DNA of 64,000 nucleotides, from NCBI GenBank assembly GCA_021904315.1, contig CM038919.1, positions 14,129,666 to 14,193,665 of the forward strand, given 5' to 3'. The position numbers were made by a program, and so were the translations under genes. The stretch is from Sphagnum magellanicum (Eukaryota; Streptophyta; Sphagnopsida; Sphagnales; Sphagnaceae). Each line of letters begins with the position of its first letter. Position 1 is the stretch's first letter. The notes beneath the pieces were generated by a model. The model was not told where the DNA came from. It did not search any database and worked only from the letters and a program-made list of their open reading frames with translations. This document shows, piece after piece, positions 46,378 through 58,929 of the stretch.

Positions 46378-47769
46378 TCTACAAGTCTTTTCCTGCTGTA
46401 TACCATGACACTAGCATGATGACCATGCAAATTTGAGAGAGTCAAGAGGACCCAAGATGGATAGAACTCATGTGCAGCTGTGTGCAGAACAGAGGTTTGG
46501 TAGAAAATAGAGACACAGGGACAAGGGAGGTGACAGAAGACCAAACCATATGTACATCTAAAGGCAAATTGTCAGAAATGGGGTTTTGTGCCCCATATCA
46601 GCCATTCTGCACACTCTATTACACTTCAGTCACAAGGGAAAATCCCCTCCAGAGGTAACTTGCCATATGCCAAACAGACCAGGTCAAATTATTCAATATT
46701 ACCTTGTATCATCATCATCCACAGTGCTTACAGACCCTCCATATGTTCATACCAGCATTCTAGGTGTATTTCACAATTGCTAAGCTATGTGTGCAAAACC
46801 TCCAGCATCACTTCTGTTGCAATTCTAGGAGTGTCTAACATAATCTTTGGAAATAAAGGCCCTAAAGTCTGAGAAGTCCCAGGTAAATCTGACCTTCCTC
46901 CTTAATAAATAAGAACCAGAACTTTGTTGTGCCTATAATGAAGTGTTGGACAATTCTAACTTTTTTGGTCCCACAAACTTTACAATTCCATGCACATTGT
47001 TGATTCATGCATATGCATACTTTTGTTGCACAGTCCTGGGCAACAGCTGATGAAAACACAAGAACACAAACCCACCCATCAATTAGACCAGGTCTCCACA
47101 CTACATTGCCCAATGTTTTGGAGGGTGAAATGCCTGCAGATGCTTTGCTTGATGAAATCAATTGCCAAACAAAGTCATCTCAGAGAAGGAAACCCACATC
47201 CAATCTATAAAGAGCAACCACAAGCATAGGCATAATATATGTCCATAATTCTTTCTAGACACTAGGAAATCCTAGAGACACAACTCAAGTGCAGAATATA
47301 CATCAAGCTTACAAAATACATAGGAATGCTCAAGTAGTTGTATCTAGAAACCTGATTGAACTAGCCCAACATTGGCCAATGCAAGACAACTCTAAAAATT
47401 TGGACAACTAGTCTTGGGATTGTTCATAAATAGGGTGCAAAAAACCAAGTTGTTCAGGGGCTTTGGTCTCAGGGTTTTCTCCCAGAAGCACATGCCTCAC
47501 TGCCAGAGCCCAAAAGGTTGGACAAAATGCATCAAGGGTGGTATGAACTTAAAGAGAGAAATTGCTTAAAACTTTTCCTGCTACCAAAAATACAGTCCAT
47601 CAAAATTAAGTATTTTGTCTATGCCTAAACCTAAGGGTTTGAAGGATGTGCAAAAGTGGCTGTAACAGGATAACCCTGTAATGAGAACCTCCTATACCCT
47701 ACAAGTTCTTTCTTGTTCCTTTTGATCAGTTTGATTCTTCTTTGTATGCAGAGCCTATAAGAGAGCTAG
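46378..47769. other. Convergent intergenic region between CesA and the KH gene
   Basis: Moderate GC and no transposon signature. It probably holds both 3' untranslated regions. The short frames on both strands match nothing. Confidence 0.5.
46852..46857 (+). terminator. Candidate CesA polyadenylation signal
   Basis: AATAAA about 475 bp after the stop codon, with another AATAAA at about 46905. Plausible but plant signals are loose. Confidence 0.3.
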
Positions 47770-50700
47770 TCACCTCTCATAGTCTGACAACATACTTTGC
47801 CGAACCTTTTCTGTAAGCAAATGCTGAGCAGTGCGCACACCTTCAGCAGTTCCAGCAATTGTCACCTTTCTGCAATTTGAAGGAAAGCCACTTCAAATGG
47901 TGGACAGACAAGGCAGAGAAAACGAAACTACAAAACAATACCTTAACACTGACAAGATAAAACACTATCTGAAGGCTCTGATTTCTCAAAAGTAGAAAAG
48001 TCATGGCCCTAAAAGCCCTGAATAAGATACATGGACAAATTCTAGGAGCAATTTTAGTTGTCAATGGTTTGACTACATCATTGGTGGTGAAAACACATAA
48101 GGGGCCACAACTGCATACAAAAGGAACCAGTTCCTCAGTCCATAATTGCATCCCTTGCAGTAACTTGTTGCTCTGACTGCTTACAAGGTAATGTCCATGA
48201 GACCTGATACAGCTGGAACATACCTATTCTTAGTGCCAGTAATAAAGTCACCTCGATCAGAAATTTTGATCTTTACGCCACAAGCCTACCACAGAGAGCC
48301 AGTCCCCCATCAATACAACACTGAAGATAAGCTAATAGGAACACTGGGTTTGCAACAGAATGTCAGCAGTAAAACATAACTTTAAACTTCAAAAAGTAAA
48401 TCTCAGATCAAGCAGGACTAGTGAACAGATCAGACCTGCTGAATCTCAATAATGATTTTGCCACCACGACCCACAATGGCTCCAATTCGTTCATCAGGTA
48501 CAGCTATAGTGATGGATGTGGTGAGTGGGCCTGCTTGTACTACTGGCAATTCGAGTTGTAATGGTGAGTGAAGAGCAACAACTGGAGACATTATACCCTA
48601 GAAACAAACAAACATGAAAATGAGGTCTAATGAATGTCCGCATAAGAAGAAAGTATTCTAGAAATGAATAACCTCCAATTCATCCAGACTTCAACAAAAT
48701 GTGCTTTCTTGAGTATGGACAGTCTTAACTCCCAGGTCAATGGTTGAAATGTGGCAAAAGGGTTGGCACCTTGCTGCGCGGACTTGTCCCTCCAGAAACA
48801 AATGGTGCAGCTCCATATCCAGTAGGTGAAATGCTTGCAGCAGCAAAACGGTTTCTGATTTCTTGCAAACCGAGCAATCCTGAGGTCATGTCAAAAAATA
48901 TTACCAATTGAATTGAGTTTCCTGCCTCTATCAAATATTTTTGATTGGAATGACCAATTACTGGAAAAAAAATCAGTGCCTGCTTCAAAAGATTGTTACA
49001 ACCCCTGAAGAATGTGAGAAAACCAGCAGTAGACCTTAATTAAGCAAAAGTTTACAATCAATGTCTTACCTGGATATGAGATAGGTGTATTCACATATTG
49101 AGAGTAGTTTGGATCTTCAATAAGTTTTGTGAGGATAAGGGCAACTGCTCTGAGCTGCTGCTCTAATGTGCCTGTTATTGTAACAATTCGATCACTGACG
49201 CCTGGTATTGATTGGTCCTGTGAAGAGAGCTTGATATTTGCACCAGAATCTTCAACAAACATCCTGCTTGCAGGCCACTCACAATTCACATGATTCTTTC
49301 CCCAATCCTTACTAAGCAACTAGAAAAGCACCATATTGTAATTAAGGTGATCTCACAAGGATGCATCATTGTCCACTTCCTTTCAACTGTAGCATACAAT
49401 GAAAACCTTCATCCCTCAGTAAAAAGAAAGAGTGATTATTAGTCTACCAAATTGCATACTTGAACAACAAAGAAAGAAGGTTCGTTATGAACAAGCCTCC
49501 AGGAGGCTAGTATAAGGCATAAGGACACCTATGATGCTGAAGAAAAAGAACATACTTGATAGTGGCACCACCCTTGCCAATGATAGCTCCACACACATTG
49601 CTTGGAACAATAAGCTTGACCTGATTTGTTTTGAGGTCTTGTCCCTCATGGTCCTCTTCAGTCTGCATGTGGATACACGAACTATAAGCAACATCTGCCA
49701 TCTTCCCATCATGATGTGTCAACAAATCCCTATTCAATTGTGCCACTGGTGCTACTTTGCTAATTTCAGAAATGAATTCTCACTTCACCAATGCCAATGA
49801 AAGGGATGAAGAATAAACAGAAAGTCTGTTATTCTTCCACACTGATCTTACTGCATTAGTATAGATGCTACAAATGCAGTATGAAGCATTGAATCTGCTG
49901 GGCACTGATGAACTCTCAAGGTTAAGATAACAAGTAAAAGTTTGATGAACCTTGGCAAATAACAAAGCAACATGGAAAAGGACCTCATTGAGAATCTTCC
50001 TGAGAATGAGATGAAGTGCCGTCAAAACTTCAGAGCCGATGCCGCTGATTGAAATGATCCGGTCTGTGGTTCCAGGGAAATACTCATGATTTCGCGATAG
50101 ATGGATGCGAGCTCCTGATTGAGCTTGATAGTCGCTAATCGTGGCTCCACCTTTGCCGATCACCGATCCTGCTGCCACGTTTGAGATCAGAAACCTGATG
50201 CTGGAAGGAGCGGTACTTGCGTTCTCTGCAAGCAAGGGTACATTTGTTAGCAAAGTGGACGTGGCACCCCCAATCTTCCACCTCACAAAAAAAATACTTG
50301 ACTAGTTCGCTAAGTTCGACAATCTGAAAAACATCCACCATGAAGAAAAGAACATCTCCAAGAGAGTTTGGTTGGGATTCTTCGAAATTTCACATGCCGA
50401 TCGACCTCGACATCATCTCCAGCTTGGTCTAGAGAAAGATGAACTACTCCTCAGCATCTTCTGAGAGTTTGCAGCTCAAGACGACGGTTAAGAAAGACAC
50501 ATGCGGACACATAAGCGGCAAATAAAATGCAAACTACCTACCGAAACTAGGGTTTAAGCTAGCAGCGCAAATTGGTGACCAACCCAAACAAATTTGGCCC
50601 CAATAACCTTTCAAGTACCATGCACATGGAATCCATCACAAAGGCGGAGACCTCGAAACTTTTCGGTCCCCACAGAGACATCGGAGCTGAAGAAACCGAT

Positions 50701-50881
50701 GAAGTGACAACCCCAAAAAACATTCACTGAACTAGGGTTTAAGGAAGGATGAGCACACGAAAACAAAAATGCAGCCAATTCGGATTTAAAGATATCGTTC
50801 AAAAGCTGGCAACGTACCGGAGTCACGTAGATCAACAGCCTTGGAGGAAGAAGACGCCAGATCTGGCGACGTCGTCTCCAT
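47770..50881 (-). CDS. Triple KH-domain RNA-binding protein, BTR1/PCBP-like
   Basis: Eight exons on the minus strand: 50818-50881, 49984-50225, 49556-49662, 49070-49263, 48770-48879, 48436-48597, 48224-48285 and 47770-47869 (1041 nt, 346 residues). All have GT-AG junctions and matching phases. The start [18 protein letters not shown] sits in a short first exon, as in Arabidopsis BTR1. KH1 (about 31-101) has IRFLISN and [13 protein letters not shown]2 (about 117-190) has VKLIVPSN and [13 protein letters not shown]3 (about 267-335) has [21 protein letters not shown]. All three GxxG loops are present. The region between KH2 and KH3 is longer and low in charge. BTR1 binds tomato mosaic virus RNA in Arabidopsis; the general role is single-stranded RNA binding in mRNA metabolism. 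An upstream in-frame ATG does not exist in the same reading frame of exon 1 as joined; the frame starting at 50919 is different. Confidence 0.93.
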
Positions 50882-51250
50882 TGCCGATCGCTGGAGCGCT
50901 GTACGCGCGTTGGTCGCATCGCCTCCTTCCTTCTGTGTCTCCCACCCTGCTGCTCTCATACGCCCATGTTCAGCCGCATGGCATCCATGGCATGCAGGAG
51001 GGCCAACACCATAAGGCGTACCCTACCCTATCCGCACCCCGATGGTTGTGCTCGAGTAAGTCTTTAGTTTTTCGCTTCATGAGAGAGACATGCGTCAGTT
51101 AGCACTACCTTGTCGCGATGCTTCGGTTGCATGCATATGCATGCGGGCACACGTGCATGTTGCGCGACATCGGCATCCATGAGTAAGTGATGCCGGATTC
51201 GCAACATTAAAAAAAAATGCACATGAGTAGTAGGGTTTAGGGTTTCAGGT
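50882..51250 (-). promoter_or_regulatory. KH-gene promoter with telo-box
   Basis: TAGGGTTTAGGGTTT at 51231-51245 is two tandem telo-box units about 350 bp upstream of the start codon. Further CTAGGGTTTAAG copies lie in the first intron at about 50548 and 50731. Telo-boxes are frequent in promoters of plant genes of the translation and RNA machinery and bind telobox proteins. Confidence 0.45.
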
Positions 51251-52610
51251 ACAATTCTGATATCTTTACATGCTTTTGATAGTTGAACATTCATTTCTGA
51301 TTTGGCTTTCAGTCATTGAAATTTGGAACAAAGCAAGTAACTTAGGGATGCCTCCTTTTCTAATCTTTGTTATCTCACTTTGTTATTGGAAAAAAGTTTG
51401 GTAAGTGCACAACAAAAAAATACAAATTATAAAAATTATATATATATATGATTAAAATTGTCATGATAGGAAAACATTATAGATCACACAAATAGTTTTG
51501 GGGGTCACAAAAAGGTCCATCAAAACCTCCTAATGTTAGTTTGTCACTTTTGTGACATGTGGTTTATGTCGCAATGCAACTTCGCCATTCTAGTAATCCA
51601 TGTTTGCATGCTAAAGGTTTGTCCATTTGTTCTATAACTAAACAAAACAAACTTTACATAGTTCACACTGCAAAATGTAGAAGCGCATACCCATTAAAGT
51701 TTTAAAACTCGTGTTGTCGATTATTTTATTGGCTCTCCCCTAGGGGGAAGAGACTATGGAATGGTGGCTACTTCATTTGGTCCGTCTAACACATTGTTCA
51801 AGTTTCAGCTCATCAATTCAATACATAAATTATTACAATTTAAAATAGTGATGAATAATTCTCAAAATTGAAAATAAAATATGAACAAGACATTTTGATA
51901 AGAGGAGGGGTAAGATGGGATTTTGGAAATTTGGTGTTTTTTCCAATGTTGGACAATTTTTAAATTAAGGATAGATAAATGTAAAAAAATTAGAACTAGC
52001 AGTTGTAAAAAAATTTAACGATTTGTTCAAAATTGATTTTTTCCCCTTTCAAAATTTCAATAACTCATACATTCACAACTTAGATCCTTTACTTTAATAT
52101 TAATATTATTATATTTTAATAACCTAATACCATTGGATATCTATTCATCACATCAACTTCAAAACTCCATTTGTTTTCCAAAGGAAAAAAAAGACTTTCG
52201 TTGGTTCTATGGAAGATGTATAAAATAGAATTTTAATGCCAAAACAATTATTTCAAAATTTCAAAATACAATAACAAGAACCTTTCAAAGTTCACAAAAA
52301 GAAAGGAAAATACCCCTTCTCCCCCCTTGTGAAATTTCACACAATGTTTTTTGAAGACCCACAAAATGAGGAAGAAAAATTGAAAACTTTAGAACTTCAA
52401 AATAGTAAAACAAAAAACTCTCAAAATCCACAAGAGCAAACCGACAAGTTTAAACAAATAAACAACTATGTATTTGAGATAAAATGATTTATTAATATAC
52501 ATTGAGAGAACTTAACAAGGAGCAAGAGTGAGGGTGTGGGTTCAAATCTCCTAGGTTACATAGGATATTGCTTATAAAAAAACAACCTTAATTGTCAGCC
52601 ACTAGCCGTT
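51251..52610. other. AT-rich intergenic DNA
   Basis: No coding or repeat structure beyond an AT dinucleotide run near 51435-51450. Confidence 0.4.
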
Positions 52611-52611
52611 C

Positions 52612-52995
52612 AGGTGGGGGGATCAAGTCAAGTGAATCTTTTTTTTCTCCAATTAATGGGGTCAATTCATGTGAAAGAAAATTTCGCAATAGGTCCCCTT
52701 AAGTGAAATGTTTTTTCACAACCCTCGGGTGATTTAAATGAAATTTTTTGTGTCAAGTGGGGTAATTTTAATCACTTTCTTTTCATTGCTGATGGTGGGT
52801 TGTTTCACCCTAGTGGGGATCAATTAAAGTGATTTTTTTTCACCCCCAATGGAGGCCACTTCAAGTCATTTTTTTTTCGCCACCAATGGCGGGTCACTTC
52901 AAATGATTTTTTTTTCACCACCAATGGGGGATCACTTCAAGTGACTTTTTTTTTCATTGCAATGGGAGGTCGCTTCAAAAGATTTTTCATTCCCA
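52612..52995. repeat. 38-bp minisatellite
   Basis: The best units near 52818-52975 read (G/A)TCACTTCAA(A/G)TGATTTTTTTTCACC followed by ACCAATGGGGG and repeat about every 38 bp. The CACTTCAAGTGA part is palindromic. Upstream units are more diverged. About nine units in all. Confidence 0.8.
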
Positions 52996-53749
52996 AAGGT
53001 TTTATTTCTTCACTTTTCTAGTTCATAGGTTTTGACTTTTCCCCCTGTTTAGTTGTTCGGGTCATCATTTAGGGTTTTTTGTTATTATGGTTGCCCAAAG
53101 TTTTATAGGGTTTTATAGGGTGGTTATATAAGGTTCTTGTATCAAGTTGTATTTCAATCTACAACAATTAAATGACTTTTGGTTAGAAATTGTGACCCAT
53201 TGAAAGATAATGGGTCTCAAATAAGGTTAATTCAATATCTCTTCATGTTTTTAGTCTTGTGCTCAAGTAGAGTTTTTGTTTTGAGATTGTTAGACTTTGA
53301 TTTAGTAACGTCCAAATGGCAAAAAAAATGAGCGCCTAGTTCTTCTAGTCGAAGACATTGATCATATAATTCACAGTGTTGTTTTTGAATATTTGGTTTT
53401 GAATGTTAATGGCAACTCATGATTTCATCTAAATATTGAATCTATGGCTTTTTCATATCGTCATGTAAATGTCATTAATATTGTGGGTACCACCACAATT
53501 ATTATCAACATTAGAGGAATTTTGATCAAAACACATGTTATGTTCACAAAAAATGGTCGTTTTTTATGGCTGGAATTTTTTTTTAGAAGGCCAAAAAAAA
53601 TTATGATAAAGGAGATTCTGATTGGATGATTGAACTTTCCGTAGCCACAAAAGTGACAATCATTCCAACATTTGATCCTCTTGTGAAGTTGCATTTTCTA
53701 CCAAAAGACACCATTCATAGCTTTTATCACCACATGCTCCAACCCTTTA

Positions 53750-54742
53750 CTTACAACCACCATTACATTTATTATTATTGGAGTGGATGGTGAGATTGAT
53801 AGCAACTTTGAATTTTTGGTTGTTAACAATGGAGCAATCCAAAAGACATTCAAATTGTAAGTTTTTGAAAATCAAAATTTTAAAAAAACATTGCTTTTGG
53901 TTTCTTCCAACTTGAACTTATGGTGCATTTGTTTTGTTGTAGGTGAGTTTTGTTGTCTCGTTTCATGCTAAGTTCCATGATTTGGCATAACAATTTCGGA
54001 AAGGAATACTTACATTTTGCATTGTGAAAAATATTGTTTGTAACAACAAGGGCGATGTGCATCTGCTCACCATCATTCATCCATCATTGTTCCAATACTA
54101 TCAACTTCATTGGAAAAAAAATTGAAAGAGGTTTTCAATCTCCATATGAAACCTAATTGTGCCATAACCTGCAAGGTTAGTCTCATTTTATTCTTTTTCA
54201 TTGTACTTTAATATGTTAGAATTGAACTATTTTAATTCATTATAACTTTTTAACATTTTGATTTGATTTGAAATATTCAACTTTCTAACACTTGATTTTT
54301 TTATTAGGTTAATGGGTGTTTGACGGTCACAAATCCTTCCGTTTTGCTCTATAAATGAGTTTGCTCCAAATGCAAACTTGGTGATATTTACCGACAATCT
54401 TTTAATGGGTTGTATTTTTGCAATTTATGTAAAGTTGCTACAACATGCGCTTTTGATATTCACATCAATACCACAATTGAAGTTGTTGATGGCCCACCAT
54501 GCATTTCCCATATCAAAACTCCTTGGTTGTTACCCTTGTTCAAACTCCAAGAAAAGGATTTTATGGCAAAGTATTCCAATGAAAAAGTGTCTATGATCGA
54601 ACTCCTTGGAGATTTGAAAGTTTTTGGTACTTTCCATTTGAGTCCAATTGGGGAACGTGTTGGATACAATGAGAAATTCCAACCTCAAGAAATTGTTATA
54701 AAGGTTGTTAGAAAAGTTGTTGGAAATTCTTCTTGTGCTTGA
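53750..54742 (+). pseudogene. RPA1-like single-stranded-DNA-binding protein remnant
   Basis: VCSKCKLGDIYRQSF followed by YFCNLCKVATTC forms a C-x2-C...C-x2-C zinc ribbon like that in the C-terminal OB fold of RPA1. After it, INTTIEVVDG and a later KVFGTFHLSPIGERV with FQPQEIVIKVV fit the rest of that fold. Upstream, FIIIGVDGEID and NNKGDVHLLTIIHPS are weakly like the preceding OB fold. A stop directly precedes the zinc ribbon. Plant Helitrons often carry RPA genes, and one lies just downstream. Confidence 0.45.
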
Positions 54743-54943
54743 ACTTTTTTGGGATTTTGCTTTCATCAAAATATTTTGTATTTTGTATGTAGTTCAATAT
54801 TTTTGTATGTAGATAGGTCTTTACTACATATTGTAAGGCCACACCTTTAAAGTTTCAATATGACCATATTTTTTCCTTATTGCTGATTTTTTAGTTCATT
54901 TCTAACTTTTACCAAAAAATTGACAAAAACATCCACATTTTCA

Positions 54944-55075
54944 ATACCTATCACCATACCAACATATCAACATACCACATATCACATACCCACATACCAA
55001 CATATCATATACCCACATACCAACATATCACATACCACATTCCACATACCAACATACCACCATATACCTCACTCC
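54944..55075. repeat. CATACCAACATATCA-type simple repeat
   Basis: About 130 bp of short variants of ACATACCAACATATCAC and ATACCCACATACC. Confidence 0.75.
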
Positions 55076-55557
55076 ATATTATCTTTATTATTTAGGGGTT
55101 TTTATTTTTTTGTGTTTCCAATATTCCATTATCTTGCCCAAAAACTATACCATTATTAGAATTCAAAAGTATTTTGTGAAATTGAAGTTTCCAAATTAAT
55201 GGCATTTTGGTGAATAGTGCATTTGGTAATGTATCAACTAGTTAGTAATGGGCCATTGCGCCTTTTTTTCTCTTTATTTTTCTGTTTTTTTCTCAAGGAT
55301 TACTTAGCTAACATTGTGGATTAGGCTTCTCTTTTCTTTTGTCCTTTTCCCCCTCAACATCTTTCCTTTCTTCTTCTTGGTTTTGCTTCACACATTAGTT
55401 AATTAACATTTAACTAGTTTTTTAGCCACTAATTTTTAATTTTATTTTGGGTTTGTCATAATATTATTTTGTTGAAAAACATTAAGCTTCTCCCATTAAT
55501 CAAATTACATAAACACAAGAATATTTTAATTTTCCTTTATGTTTTATTGACCTCATA

Positions 55558-56090
55558 ATGAACATTGATCTTGTGATTCATGGTCATCATCTTCAACAAA
55601 TTCAAAAATATCCTTTTGTCCATAATGATTGTTTGTTTGATTCTTTAGCATTTTTACTTCATTACTCCCAAATTTCATTTCAACTCCGAATTCAATGCAT
55701 GATCCATTTTGCACAATCCCTTCAACAACCCATTAACCCCAAATTCAAGAATTGATTGATATTCATTTCAATGTTTCTTTATTATATGAAGATCATGGTA
55801 TAAATTCTTTACAAACCTACATTCAAAAAATGAGCATAAGTGCTAATTCTAGAGGTTTATGGGGTGATAATCGTGCAATACTTTGTTTGGCGAATTATTT
55901 ACATAGGCCCATCCATGTTTGGTCAAAAAAAAATTGTGTGATATGTTTTCAAACGAGTGATGATTTCATAAACAATAACACATTACAATTATTTTATCAT
56001 GATGACATGGTAAATGCTAGAAATGGGCATTATGAACCAATCACTTTTTACAATGCCTCATGGGAAGTAGACCAAAACATGTTACCATAA
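55558..56090 (+). pseudogene. OTU-like cysteine protease domain of the Helitron
   Basis: VHNDCLFDSLAFLLHY holds the nucleophile region (usual form DGNCLF). It is followed by LRIQCMIHFAQSL, then after a stop at 55753-55755, SRGLWGDNRAILCLANYL, HRPIHVWS and, near the end, GHYEPI with the catalytic-type histidine. This order matches OTU domains. OTU domains are built into the proteins of many Helitrons, especially animal ones. Here the frame is broken once, otherwise the Cys and His are present. Confidence 0.7.
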
Positions 56091-56101
56091 TCAAAATGAC
56101 A

Positions 56102-56921
56102 TGTTCCCAAGTCCCTAGTTAGCCCCAAGTTGGGGCTAAGTCACTCAAGTTGCGGAAATGCCGGGAATTCGGGGCACACTACCAGCTTCCAGCACTAAAA
56201 GGGGGGTAAGAGGGGCATGCTGAAAGCTCCAGGATTAGACTAAGAAGAGGGACAAGCTACTTAGTTATTCGGTCCTGCATCCCAATCCAACTAACAAGTG
56301 GGTTAGAACTCATTCTGCACACTTTTAGTGTTGGGACAAGCCACGGGCAACCTTGGACTCACTTGACTCACCACGGCCCGGACTCGGGGGAAGCTACCAC
56401 CTTCCCCCATATAGTATTATCTGCGTCTTTCCACCGCACTTGCATCCGAATGGCACTTTTTCCCGGGACTCCCAAAGTGGAGTCCCGAAACTGTCCCAGT
56501 TTGGACTCCTGGGACTTTGGGCGTTCATAACTTCTCGCCCCGAGCTCGGATCAGGACGAGGTCTAAAACAAAGTTGTAGCTCTCCTCGAGATTTTTCCAA
56601 CGGTGTGTCGCACTTCACCTACACGCACTGGGATCAGGTCGATTCCCGAGTTTTAATGGTCGGGAGTCAAATTGCCAATTTGACTCTCGGCTCTTCTTTT
56701 GACCATAACTTGTGTTGCAGATGTTCAAATGGCTCATGCAAGGCCATTTTGAACATCTACACTTCAAGACCTTTCCAAGGGTATAAAAAACGTCTCAATG
56801 TGAAGTGTTTTGACCCCTGAAATTGCACTCTGAGTTTTCGGGAGTCCCGGAGGACTCCCAAGTCCCATTTTCGGGAGTGTGAGTGGCGACTTCACACTTC
56901 CCTCAAAGTGGGGTTGCGACA
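56102..56921 (+). mobile_element. GC-rich LTR-like element, copy A (820 bp)
   Basis: Begins TGTTCCCAAG and ends GGGTTGCGACA. It is GC-rich amid AT-rich DNA and shares blocks with copies at 62.2-64 kb: CACGGCCCGGACT, GGGGGAAGC, TTCCCGGGACTCCC, TTTCCAACGGT, CCATAACTTGTGTT and CTCCCGGAGGACTCCC-like sequence. TG...CA ends suggest a solo LTR. No clean 5-bp flanking duplication was found. The open frames inside are by-products. Confidence 0.6.
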
Positions 56922-58929
56922 CAAAACATACCAACCAACCAACAGCAATGCCCATTAAACAATGAAGTCAAAAATAATATTTATCTTTGTATGGAATTGA
57001 TGATAATATGCATCCACAAAAATAAAAATTTGAAGTATCACATGAAAATGTGATTGAAAAACCTAAACATTTCCATTGGAAACCCATGCACAATGAACAA
57101 TTAGAAAATTTAATGATTACATTTCCATTTTCCACTTCAAATTATATAGCAAACAAATTTCTTATCAACAATTCCACCTTAAAATTAAAATTCATTCAAG
57201 TATATTTTCATTTACGTCATTTTCATTAAAAAATGTAAATCTTGTAAAAAAATTAACTTTTGTTTAAACAACATACAAACATTAACAAATACAAATGTTG
57301 GCCTTAATGACATTCCACAAACACATTTTCTTGAACAACATTCACATGTGTTAACCATAATTCTTTGTGAATCGGTGACACATGTTGAATTTGTAATAAT
57401 TGAACTAGTGACACTTGTTGAATTGGCAATAATTAAACTCGTGACACCTATTGAACCGATAGTAACTGAACTGAAGACACCTGTTAAACAAGTGGTCCAC
57501 AAAACTTGTACTTGGCAAAATAGGTAGTTAATAAAACAAGTAGCATATTTTGAAAATTTTGACTGTTTGTAATATATTTACTAACTAATTTTTAATATTT
57601 GATTAGAACAAGGAGTTTTATCAACAATTATAACTATTTCTTATAGTTTTACGAGCTAGTTTTTATTAGTTGATTAGAACAAGGTGTTTTATCAACTAGT
57701 TAATGTTTAAGTGATTTGCATGAAGCATTTCAAAGTTCAAATTTAAAATATAAAGGAAGGATGGTAGAACATGAGAGACATCAAATCTCTATTTTCCATA
57801 CTTTTTGAAATCTTTAATGTACAAACTCTGATTTTTTAATACAATTTTGTATTTTCATTACAAGTTAGAGTACATGTTAGCATTGAATACTTTGCACATG
57901 TTCAAAATTTAGGAAAGGACAATTGCATCAAGTGGGAAACTTTTGATGTTAATTTGTTTTTGTGTTCTTCTTTCATTGAAAACATGAAAGCATTTTTGGT
58001 ACTTCAGCAATATCTTTTTTGGAACTATGTGTAAATTGAATACATGTTAGTTTAAGAATTGTAAATAGTTCTAGTTTTGTTAGTTTAAATGTACATGTTC
58101 ATTGTTTTAGGAACCTATTGTTGGAAAAATCAAAAGTTGAACAACCTTAATGGGAATATAAAAACCCATTAACAACATGAAAATCCACAATTTGACATAT
58201 TGACATGCAATAACCCAGTGGAACCATTGCACATTAACTAATCATCTTTCAACTATTAATGTTCATAATACATTGACTTCAAATATAATACATGATAAAT
58301 ATTTCCAACAATTATTGAATACATGCATTCATCCATGTGTATGTTGTCCTTAATTGTGTTCTAAAAAATAAACAAGAAAAATATTAAAATCCACGATTCA
58401 AAAATATTCTTTACATGTTCCACCTCAAGAAAAAAATCCATTATTGTGTAAAAGTTGTTTTTTTTATAAAATAAAAATAAAACACTAAAGCTTTAGTTCC
58501 TACAAATATTAGATTGAACAATGACATAGATTTTATAAAAAAAACTAAATGAGTTAGAAGAACAATTAATATCACCTCATTTAAGCATTTGTTTAAATTT
58601 GGCAACTCCAATGTTATGGACAATATAACACAAAAAGAAGTATTATAAATGTTCCATCCAATATCAATTCTACCCAATCAATATTACCCCATCTTCATCA
58701 TGGTGAAGCAACAATTGGTCTATCATTAAAAAGATGAATGGAACATAAGTCACCATATTTAACAAGTAATGTCCATCTGAACCTCATTATGTTGGCTTTA
58801 CATGATCTTTTCAACACAACATTATATGAAATTCTAGAATAACAATTCATCCATGTTGGCTTGATATGTTCACATTATTAATGCAAACCAATACTAATGT
58901 TTCTTGTGACGTAAATGATGATGAAAATC
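56922..58929 (+). other. Helitron interior, little recognisable coding
   Basis: AT-rich sequence between the OTU and Rep remnants. It contains a 57373-57490 tandem repeat and a 75-bp duplication (57601 and 57671, both with TTGATTAGAACAAGG). Acidic coding-like sequence (EEEQKDILIDTM) begins at about 58935. Confidence 0.4.
57373..57490. repeat. ~36-bp tandem repeat in the Helitron interior
   Basis: Four units of GTGACAC(A/T)TGTTGAAT followed by TG(T/G)(A/C)AATAATT(G/A)AACT-type sequence. On the minus strand it translates to a short VTS-II-NST periodic peptide, probably meaningless. Confidence 0.7.

Noticed and set aside
50611..50919. 102-codon minus frame starting upstream of the KH gene
   Set aside because: It is in a different frame from the KH exons and its translation is Arg/Ser-rich. 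The ATG at 50881 gives [10 protein letters not shown] and joins exon 2 in the correct phase.
56353..56820. 155-codon frame, with a similar 155-codon frame at 63032-63499
   Set aside because: The similarity is due to the repeated LTR-like DNA. The translated sequence has no domain features, and reverse copies read equally well in other frames.
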